This document shows positions 6,641-15,563 of a DNA stretch of 23,193 bases, in pieces. The notes under the pieces are model-generated. The model was not told the origin of the DNA, searched no databases, and saw nothing but the letters and a program-made list of their open reading frames with translations. The position numbers were made by a program, and so were the translations under genes. Position 1 is the first letter of the stretch, and each line of letters begins with the position of its first letter. The stretch is from Gp6-AA40 sp036802945 (GTDB lineage: Bacteria > Acidobacteriota > Vicinamibacteria > Vicinamibacterales > UBA2999), in NCBI GenBank assembly GCA_036802945.1, contig DAIRVG010000093.1, positions 1 through 23,193 on the forward strand, given 5' to 3'.

Positions 6641-7706
6641 CTACGGCCTGAGCGGCCGCAGGTCGCCTCGATAGGTGATCTTCTGGCCGGGGTTGATCCG
6701 CACGTCGAAGTCGAGCGTCGTGTAGCCCGGGGCCACGATTTGAATGTGATGCGCCCCCGATTCCAGCTTCAGCGCCTGGAACAATCCGTCATAGTCGTCT
6801 ACACGTCCCGCAAAATAGCCGTCGACGTAGACATCCGCGAATCGCGGTGACACTGATAGGCGGATTTCTCCAACATCGAAATAGCCGCCGGAGTATCCGC
6901 CGTAATAGCCATTGTCATAGCCGCTGCCGTAGTANNNNNNNNNNNNNNNNNNNNNNNNNNNNNNNNNNNNNNNNNNNNNNNNNNNNNNNNNNNNNNNNNN
7001 NNNNNNNNNNNNNNNNNNNNNNNNNNNNNNNNNNGCTGCCGTAGTAATTGGGTGGATACCACGTGTACGGGTCGTAGTAGAAATAGCCGAGGCCAAACGC
7101 CCCATAGCCGTACGGGTAGTACCGGCGCGGAGAGTAGTAATAGTTGTAAACCGGCGGCGCGACGTAGATGCTGCGTCCGCGGTTGTAGTCGCCGCTACGC
7201 TGGCCCTGCGGACGCGCAGGGGCAGGGGCGGCGCGAGTGTCGCGCGGCACTGCCCGGCCAGTTGCCGGGTTGTCGCCACGCGGACGATCGCCTCGCTGCA
7301 CGGCGCCTCCCGACTGCGGGTTGTCGCCCCGATCCCGGCCTCCATCATTGCGACGCTGGTCGTTGGCCGCCGCCGGTTGCGGCTGCGACTGCTGGACGCG
7401 CACCGCGGCTGGCGCAGGAGCGGGCGCGGGCCGCGACTCGCGTGGCGCCGCCTGACCCGTCGGCGCGTTATCCCCGCGCGGACGATCGCCACGCTGCACG
7501 GCGCCACCGACCTGCGGATTGTCGCCGCGGTCGCGGCTTCCAGCGGTGCGGCCTTGATCCTGGGCTTCGGCTTGTGGCCGTGGCGCCTCGGCAAGCTCCG
7601 CGACCTGGACGGCCTCGGCGGTCTGAACGGCGAGCTCGTTCCGGGGCACAGGCGCCGGTTGGATCGCGAATAAAGATGCTGCGAGAACGAAGGGATAAGG
7701 AGTCAT
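6641..7706 (-). CDS. Secreted tyrosine-rich PEGA-domain protein, interrupted by an assembly gap
   Basis: From the ATG at 7706 the protein has a signal peptide (MTPYPFVLAASLFA), then a Pro/Arg/Gly/Asp-rich region with two copies of a ~44-residue repeat, then a segment with 21 Tyr in 60 residues, and finally a PEGA domain (IRLSVSPRFADVYVDGYFAG ... IQIVAPGYTTLDFDVRINPG). PEGA domains are small beta modules of extracytoplasmic proteins. The 100-N gap at 6935-7034 splits it into two frames. However, the same 12 bases lie on both sides of the gap and encode YYGS in both frames; joining them gives one continuous 317-residue protein. An ATG at 7757 is an alternative start but gives a poorer signal peptide. 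Function unknown; probably a surface or cell-envelope protein. Confidence 0.85.
6935..7034. other. Assembly gap (100 N), probably a 12-bp contig overlap
   Basis: Exactly 100 undetermined bases, the conventional placeholder for a gap of unknown size. GCTGCCGTAGTA stands immediately left (6923-6934) and immediately right (7035-7046) of it, and collapsing the two copies restores the reading frame of the PEGA protein. Confidence 0.9.
7206..7535 (-). repeat. Internal duplication in the PEGA-protein gene
   Basis: Two copies of a ~130-bp coding segment with a 198-bp period, at 7404-7535 and 7206-7337. Both encode RDRGDNPQ[V/S]GGAVQRGDRPRGDN, then T-G-x-A-x-P-R and an Ala/Pro run. The copies are separated by a Gln/Pro/Asn-rich spacer. 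This looks like an in-gene tandem duplication of a disordered linker. Confidence 0.85.
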
Positions 7707-7813
7707 GGCGGAGTATGCATGAGCAACGTTGTTGCCAGAAAAATTGCGCGAAAACATCGAGAAAATGTGAGCGTTTCGTCATGTGCTGCGCGCCCCTGTC
7801 ACCCGTGAGGGTC

Positions 7814-7843
7814 GGGCTGCCGCGGCAGGCCTGCCCTTTTTTT
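7814..7843 (+). terminator. GC-rich stem followed by T7, upstream of hslV
   Basis: GGGC (7814-7817) can pair with GCCC (7833-7836) and is followed by seven Ts (7837-7843), the form of an intrinsic terminator. The interior has two overlapping palindromes, CTGCCGCGGCAG (7817-7828) and GGCAGGCCTGCC (7824-7835), which cannot form together. The only plus-strand gene downstream is hslV, 16 bp away, and the upstream gene is divergent, so this would sit in the hslVU leader as an attenuator. The stems are short; the call is tentative. Confidence 0.4.
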
Positions 7844-7859
7844 GAGGCATACTGGCCAG

Positions 7860-8387
7860 GTGATCCGCTCGACGACAATTCTCGCCGTCAGACACCAGGA
7901 CCGTACGGTGATGGCCGGCGACGGGCAGGTGACGTTCGGCAACACGGTGCTCAAGCAGAACGCAAAAAAGATTCGCCGCCTCTACAACGACTCGATCCTG
8001 GCCGGCTTTGCCGGCTCCGCGGCCGATTCGTTTGCGCTCTTCTCGCGGTTCGAATCCAAGCTCGAACAATATCGCGGCAACCTCGAACGCGCTGCCGTGG
8101 AGCTTGCTCGCGACTGGCGCACCGACCGTCTGCTTCGCCGCCTCGAAGCGATGCTCATCGTCTCGGACAAGAAATCGACGTTTCTCCTCTCCGGCACCGG
8201 CGATCTGATCGAGCCTGACGATGGGATCGTGGCGGTCGGGTCGGGGGGACCGTTTGCAATGGCGGCCGCGCGCGCGCTGGCGCGGCACAGCCCGCTCGAT
8301 GCGCGCCACATTGCCGTCGAAGCGATGGCGATCGCCGCCGACATCTGCATTTACACCAACCCCAATCTCACCATTGAGGAACTTTGA
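7860..8387 (+). CDS. hslV: HslV, peptidase subunit of the HslVU (ClpQY) protease
   Basis: Threonine peptidase that forms the double-hexamer core of the cytoplasmic ATP-dependent protease HslVU. The family N-terminus is clear: after VIRS comes TTILAVRHQDRTVMAGDGQV, in which the first Thr should become the catalytic N-terminal residue after processing. Also conserved are FGNTVLKQNAKKIRRLYND, GFAGSAADSFALFSRFE, AVGSGGPFAMAAARAL and the end NLTIEEL. The GTG at 7860 gives the short propeptide usual in this family; a TTG at 7842 in the same frame would add six residues that fit no homologue I know. GAGG at 7845-7848 is a weak, distant ribosome site. Cotranscribed with hslU across an assembly gap. 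Confidence 0.97.
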   Translation: MIRSTTILAVRHQDRTVMAGDGQVTFGNTVLKQNAKKIRRLYNDSILAGFAGSAADSFALFSRFESKLEQYRGNLERAAVELARDWRTDRLLRRLEAMLIVSDKKSTFLLSGTGDLIEPDDGIVAVGSGGPFAMAAARALARHSPLDARHIAVEAMAIAADICIYTNPNLTIEEL

Positions 8388-8394
8388 GAGACGG

Positions 8395-8494
8395 NNNNNN
8401 NNNNNNNNNNNNNNNNNNNNNNNNNNNNNNNNNNNNNNNNNNNNNNNNNNNNNNNNNNNNNNNNNNNNNNNNNNNNNNNNNNNNNNNNNNNNNN
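8395..8494. other. Assembly gap (100 N) between hslV and hslU
   Basis: Exactly 100 undetermined bases starting 7 bp after the hslV stop and ending 27 bp before the hslU start. The flanks share no useful overlap, so the true size is unknown, but both genes look complete. Confidence 0.9.
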
Positions 8495-8521
8495 GGCTTG
8501 TCGTAGTGAAAGACGCATCGA

Positions 8522-9915
<1,394 letters not shown>

Positions 9916-9916
<1 letters not shown>

Positions 9917-9950
9917 GGATCAGGGATCAGGGATCGGGGATCCGGGACCC
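9916..9950. repeat. GGGATCN heptamer array after hslU
   Basis: Five consecutive 7-bp units, GGGATCA twice, then GGGATCG, GGGATCC and GGGACCC. The first G is the last base of the hslU stop codon. It is followed after a 35-bp core by the TAACCCC array, whose reverse complement GGGGTTA is a related unit, so the two may be diverged arms of one inverted array. Confidence 0.85.
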
Positions 9951-9985
9951 GAACCGATTGGGGATTCGACCTTCTTTTCCTTTTC

Positions 9986-10041
9986 TAACCCCTAACCCCT
10001 AACCCCTAACCCCTAACCCCTAACCCCTAACCCCTAACCCC
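9986..10041. repeat. Eight perfect TAACCCC heptamers
   Basis: 56 bases of perfectly repeated TAACCCC. The minus strand reads GGGGTTA eight times and so has enough G-runs for two intramolecular G-quadruplexes. It lies in the hslU to sigma-54 activator gap. The perfect identity suggests recent expansion or active homogenisation. Confidence 0.95.
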
Positions 10042-10118
10042 TTCCCCCCATGGCGCGCGGATTGCGATAGGCAGGTGCAAGTGCCTCCAGCGGCCGGTTT
10101 TTCAGCACAAAATTGTTC

Positions 10119-10124
10119 TATAGT
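10119..10124 (+). promoter_or_regulatory. Possible -10 element for the sigma-54 activator gene
   Basis: TATAGT in an AT-richer stretch just upstream of the structured leader, in the only gap able to carry the promoter of the next gene. No good -35 is found at 16-18 bp. No GG-N10-GC sigma-54 site is seen. Weak call. Confidence 0.25.
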
Positions 10125-10127
10125 TGT

Positions 10128-10206
10128 GTGTCTGAGACAGGAAAGTATTTACTGATACTTTCCACCCCGGTTTCGCAGGACGCTCAAAAAAACAGGCGTC
10201 AGACAC
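10128..10206 (+). promoter_or_regulatory. Structured leader or operator region of the sigma-54 activator gene
   Basis: Three nested inverted repeats: an outer pair GTGTCTGA (10128-10135) with TCAGACAC (10199-10206); a perfect 9-bp hairpin GGAAAGTAT/ATACTTTCC (10140-10163, six-base loop); and GACGC/GCGTC (10179-10200, A-rich loop). Together they could fold as a three-way junction in RNA, or be protein-binding dyads in DNA. It ends 46 bp before the start codon. It matches no riboswitch class that I recognise. Confidence 0.4.
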
Positions 10207-10252
10207 GTTTGTTGCTAAACACCGAATCCAGATCAGGAATGTAGGAGACCCC

Positions 10253-11878
<1,626 letters not shown>

Positions 11879-11925
11879 GGGGCAAACCAGCGACCAACGT
11901 CCAATTCCGGCACCCACGGCGCCCT

Positions 11926-11953
11926 GGGAGTCGGGAGTTGGAAGTTGGGAGTT
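11926..11953. repeat. GGGAGTT heptamer array at the start of the lipoprotein gene
   Basis: Four 7-bp units: GGGAGTC, GGGAGTT, GGAAGTT, GGGAGTT. It overlaps the first codons of the next gene and provides its Shine-Dalgarno-like GGGAG. A degenerate inverted arm may lie at 11894-11910. Confidence 0.8.
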
Positions 11954-13330
11954 AAGATCGTTTCGTTGTTCCTCCGACGTCCCCTCTGGGTGATCCCTGC
12001 GATCGTGCTGGCAGCGGGCTGCGGCAAGAAAGGCCCTCCGCTTGCGCCGATTCTCCGCATTCCTGCGGCCGTCGATATGATCCAGGCGCAGCGGTCCGGT
12101 CGTGACGTGTTCGTCACGCTGACGATTCCCGCCCGGAACATCGACTCGTCGATTCCGGTCGACCTCAGCCGCATCGAAGTGTACGGGTATACGGGCCGCG
12201 TTCCTCCGCCGCGGACGCGATGGGCGGAGCTCGGCGATCTGGTCGCGACGATTCCAGTCGTGTTGCCTCCATTGGACGCATCCGCACCCGCTGCTGCGAC
12301 CGCCGAGTCCGTCGAGGGAGCGCCACTCGGCGCTTCTCCCGGCACGATGGTCACAGTTCTCGACACGCTGGCGCCCGAAGAGCTCGTGCAGGGTCGCGTG
12401 GATGAGCCGTTGCCCGTGCGCCGTGGCCGCGCGCCACTCATCCCCGTCGTCACCGCGACGGAGCCCGATGGTCTGCGGCGGTTCTACGTCGCGTTCGGAT
12501 TCAGCGTGCGCGGGCGTCCGGGACCGCCGGGCGCGGCTGCCGAATTTCCGCTCGTCGAGCTTCCGGAGCCGCCCGCCTTTGTACGGGCGCCCTACACCGA
12601 ATCTACGGTGGTCGTGGAATGGCCTCCGTCGGGTGGGATCCTCGGGTTTCTGTTCGACCATCCGCTTGGCCCCGAGGACGGCCCGCTGAACGACGCGTTC
12701 GAGCCCATCGTGACGGCGCCACCGGTGGCGACGGGCGCGAGCGTAGCGGCGTCGCCATCGAGCGTTCCGCCCGTACCTCTGGGACCCGTGCATTACAACG
12801 TGTATCGCGAGGTCGCGCCCGATCCACTGGCGCCTCCTGATGAGACCCGACTGGCGCCGTGGAACGCGATGCGACCCACGCCCATCAACCCGGTTCCGCT
12901 CGACGTGATGACGTTCACCGACCCGGTGGAGTTGGACCGCGGGCGCTGCTATGTGGTGCGCGCGATCCGAGGTGCTCCGCCGAACGTGTTCGAAGGTGAT
13001 GCGTCCGCGCCGGCGTGCGTGACGCCGACCGACATCTTTCCGCCCGCGGCACCGAACCGTCTCGTCGCCGTGACCGATGAAGGCGGGATCAGCCTGATCT
13101 GGGAGCCAAACGCCGAGCCGGATCTGGATGGCTATCTGGTCTTGCGCGGCGAAGCGACCGATGCCACACTCCAACCGCTCACGTCTGCGCCCGTAGCCGA
13201 GCCGCGCTTCCGTGACACGCACGTCACGGCTGGCAAAAAATATGTGTACGCGGTCGTCGCGGTTGACGCGCATCTGCCCGTGCCGAACATCAGCGCGGAG
13301 TCGAATCGCGTCGAGGAAACCGCGCGCTGA
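11945..13330 (+). CDS. Lipoprotein with LptM-like N-terminus and fibronectin-type domains
   Basis: 461 residues. The signal peptide ends in LAAGC, a strong lipobox with Cys26, followed at once by GKKGPPLAP. This resembles the CGxKGPLY segment of LptM/YifL, a small lipoprotein that assists LptD maturation; here it heads a much longer protein. Downstream are Pro-rich linkers and beta-sandwich, fibronectin type III-like segments; the last (about 365-461) is the clearest (PNRLVAVTDEGGISLIWEPN, DGYLVLRGE, YVYAVVAVDAH). The start is TTG at 11945 with GGGAG seven bases upstream, both inside the heptamer array; TTG at 11966 is an alternative that keeps the two Arg before the hydrophobic core. Probably outer-membrane anchored. 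Exact role unknown. It ends 11 bp before the aldolase gene. Confidence 0.85.
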   Translation: MGVKIVSLFLRRPLWVIPAIVLAAGCGKKGPPLAPILRIPAAVDMIQAQRSGRDVFVTLTIPARNIDSSIPVDLSRIEVYGYTGRVPPPRTRWAELGDLVATIPVVLPPLDASAPAAATAESVEGAPLGASPGTMVTVLDTLAPEELVQGRVDEPLPVRRGRAPLIPVVTATEPDGLRRFYVAFGFSVRGRPGPPGAAAEFPLVELPEPPAFVRAPYTESTVVVEWPPSGGILGFLFDHPLGPEDGPLNDAFEPIVTAPPVATGASVAASPSSVPPVPLGPVHYNVYREVAPDPLAPPDETRLAPWNAMRPTPINPVPLDVMTFTDPVELDRGRCYVVRAIRGAPPNVFEGDASAPACVTPTDIFPPAAPNRLVAVTDEGGISLIWEPNAEPDLDGYLVLRGEATDATLQPLTSAPVAEPRFRDTHVTAGKKYVYAVVAVDAHLPVPNISAESNRVEETAR

Positions 13331-13341
13331 GGGGGGTTACT

Positions 13342-13995
13342 ATGAAGTTATTCGTTGATACGGGCAGCGTGAAGGACGTCGAGGCGCTTGCCGCACTCGG
13401 CATTCTCGATGGCGTGACGACCAATCCGTCGCTTCTCGCGAAAGAGAGCGCCGACTACCGCCAGATCCTCAAGCAGATCTGCCAGATTGTAAAAGGACCG
13501 GTGAGCGGCGAAGTGGTGGCCACCGACTACGCCGGCATGGTGACTGAGGGTCGTCAGATCGCGTCGATCGACGAGCACATGGTCGTCAAGGTGCCGTTTA
13601 CCAAGGATGGCGTGAAAGCGTGCAAGACGCTGTCGTCGGAAGGCAAGCGCGTCAACGTGACGCTGATTTTTTCGGCGACCCAGGCGTGGCTCGCCGCGAA
13701 GGCCGGCGCGAGCTACGTCAGTCCCTTCGTCGGTCGACTCGACGACATCGGCGCCGTCGGCATGACCGTGGTCCGCGAGATTGTCGACATCTTCGACAAC
13801 TCCGAGTACGCGACCGAAGTGCTCGTCGCGAGCGTCCGCAGCCCCATTCACGTCATCGAGGCGGCGCGCATGGGCGCCGACGTCGTGACCGTGCCGCCGG
13901 CCGTGATCGAGCAGTGCTTCAAGCATCCGCTCACGGACATCGGCCTCGAGAAATTCCTCAAGGACTGGGAGAAGGCTCAGGGGGCGAAAGTCTAG
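13342..13995 (+). CDS. fsa: Transaldolase-like fructose-6-phosphate aldolase
   Basis: 217-residue class I aldolase of the small transaldolase (MipB/TalC/FSA) family: either transaldolase of the pentose phosphate pathway or fructose-6-phosphate aldolase. Sequence marks are MKLFVDTG at the start, GVTTNPSLLAKE, Schiff-base Lys83 in MVVKVPFT, NVTLIFSATQAWLAAKAGA, SPFVGRLDDIG and the end motif TVPPAVIEQCFKHPLTDIGL. The length is right for the family. The ATG has GAGGGG directly upstream, overlapping the lipoprotein stop. It precedes the acyl-CoA carboxylase genes by 19 bp. The sequence cannot separate transaldolase from F6P aldolase activity. Confidence 0.95.
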   Translation: MKLFVDTGSVKDVEALAALGILDGVTTNPSLLAKESADYRQILKQICQIVKGPVSGEVVATDYAGMVTEGRQIASIDEHMVVKVPFTKDGVKACKTLSSEGKRVNVTLIFSATQAWLAAKAGASYVSPFVGRLDDIGAVGMTVVREIVDIFDNSEYATEVLVASVRSPIHVIEAARMGADVVTVPPAVIEQCFKHPLTDIGLEKFLKDWEKAQGAKV

Positions 13996-14014
13996 TGGTG
14001 CCGCTCGATACCCG

Positions 14015-15556
14015 ATGAAAACGAACGACGTCTTCGCCGACCTCGATCGGCGCGCCGAGCTGGGCGGCGGCGACGAGCGGCTTCGCCGGCAGCGCGAGTC
14101 CGGCAAGCTCACAGCCCGTCAGCGGATGGAGCTCCTCTTCGACCCGGGAACCCTGGACGAGATCGACAAGTTCGTCACCCATCGCTGCCTCGACTTCGGG
14201 ATGGCCGAACAGGTCGTGCCCGGCGACGGCGTCGTCGCCGGCCACGGCCGCGTCAACGGGCGTGTGGCATATGCCTTTGCTCAGGACTTCACCGTGTTCG
14301 GCGGCTCGCTCTCGGAAACCAACGCCGCGAAGATCGTGAAGATCATGGACCTGGCGATGAAGATGGGCGCGCCGGTCGTGGGGCTCAACGATTCGGGCGG
14401 TGCGCGCATCCAGGAGGGCGTTGTCTCGCTCGCTGGCTACGCCGACATCTTCCTCCGCAACACGCTCGCCTCCGGAGTGATCCCGCAGATCTCCGCAATC
14501 ATGGGTCCCTGCGCCGGCGGCGCCGTGTATTCTCCGGCGATCACCGACTTCACCATCATGGTCAAGGACACGAGCTACATGTTCGTGACCGGGCCCGATG
14601 TGATCCGGGCCGTCACGCATGAGCAGGTGACGAAGGAGGAGCTGGGCGGCGCGATGACGCACAACGAGAAGAGCGGCGTCGCGCACTTCGCGGTCGACAA
14701 CGACCAGGACTGCGTGCTGCTGATTCGCGAGCTGCTGTCCTTCATGCCGAGCAACAACGTGGACGACCCACCGCGCGTCGAGACATCCGACCCGGCCGAA
14801 CGCGCGGACGTGGCGCTCGACACCATCGTGCCGGAGTCGCCGAACCAGCCGTACGACATGCTCGACGTCATTCACGCGATCGTGGACGACGGCGGTTTCC
14901 TCGAGGTGCACGCCCACTTTGCGAAGAACATCCTCGTCGGCTTCGCGCGCCTCGGCGGCCGTTCCGTCGGCGTCGTCGCGAATCAGCCGGCGTACCTCGC
15001 CGGCACGCTCGACATCGATGCGTCGGTCAAGGCCGCGCGCTTCGTGCGCTTCTGCGACGCGTTCAACATTCCGCTTGTCACCTTCGAAGATGTCCCCGGC
15101 TTTCTCCCCGGCACCGTGCAGGAATTCGGCGGCATCATCCGGCACGGCGCGAAGCTCCTGTTTGCGTTTGCCGAAGCCACTGTCCCGAAGGTGACCGTCA
15201 TCACGCGCAAGGCGTATGGCGGAGCGTACTGCGTGATGTCCAGCAAGCACATTCGGACCGACGTGAACTTCGCATGGCCCACCGCGGAGATCGCGGTGAT
15301 GGGGGCGGAGGGCGCCGTCAATATTCTCTACAAGCGCGAGCTCGATGCGGCCGCCGACGTCGCCGCCGCGCGGGCGGCGAAGATTGCGGAGTACCGCGAG
15401 AAGTTCGCGAATCCGTACGTCGCGGCGCAGCGCGGGTACGTCGACGAGATCATCCAGCCCCGGCAGACGCGCGCGAAGCTGATTGCCGCGCTCGCCACGC
15501 TGGAGACCAAGCGCGACAAGAACCCGCCCAAGAAACACGGCAACATCCCTCTCTGA
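14015..15556 (+). CDS. Acyl-CoA carboxylase carboxyltransferase subunit (propionyl-CoA carboxylase beta type)
   Basis: 513-residue carboxyltransferase that moves CO2 from biotin to an acyl-CoA. Both crotonase-like halves are present. The N-half has LNDSGGARIQEGV, GPCAGGAVYSPAITDF and TGPDVIRAVTHEQVTKEELG; the C-half has NQPAYLAGTLDIDASVKAAR, DVPGFLPGTVQEFGGIIRHG, AYGGAYCVMSSKHIRTD and AVMGAEGAVNILYKRE. The overall pattern is that of PccB and related beta subunits, so propionyl-CoA (to methylmalonyl-CoA) is the likeliest substrate, with acetyl-CoA possible. No strong ribosome site precedes the ATG at 14015. The biotin carboxylase gene starts 7 bp after its stop. Confidence 0.95.
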   Translation: MKTNDVFADLDRRAELGGGDERLRRQRESGKLTARQRMELLFDPGTLDEIDKFVTHRCLDFGMAEQVVPGDGVVAGHGRVNGRVAYAFAQDFTVFGGSLSETNAAKIVKIMDLAMKMGAPVVGLNDSGGARIQEGVVSLAGYADIFLRNTLASGVIPQISAIMGPCAGGAVYSPAITDFTIMVKDTSYMFVTGPDVIRAVTHEQVTKEELGGAMTHNEKSGVAHFAVDNDQDCVLLIRELLSFMPSNNVDDPPRVETSDPAERADVALDTIVPESPNQPYDMLDVIHAIVDDGGFLEVHAHFAKNILVGFARLGGRSVGVVANQPAYLAGTLDIDASVKAARFVRFCDAFNIPLVTFEDVPGFLPGTVQEFGGIIRHGAKLLFAFAEATVPKVTVITRKAYGGAYCVMSSKHIRTDVNFAWPTAEIAVMGAEGAVNILYKRELDAAADVAAARAAKIAEYREKFANPYVAAQRGYVDEIIQPRQTRAKLIAALATLETKRDKNPPKKHGNIPL

Positions 15557-15563
15557 TCGCGGC

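Noticed and set aside
7052..8218. Long plus-strand open frame across the PEGA gene and hslV
   Set aside because: Composition is Arg/Ala/Gly/Cys-rich out-of-frame translation, with no domain; it is antisense to the PEGA protein and out of frame with hslV.
9986..10041. Telomere repeat or eukaryotic contamination
   Set aside because: TAACCCC looks like a telomere unit, but it lies inside bacterial sequence between hslU and a sigma-54 activator, and other 7-bp arrays of different sequence occur nearby.
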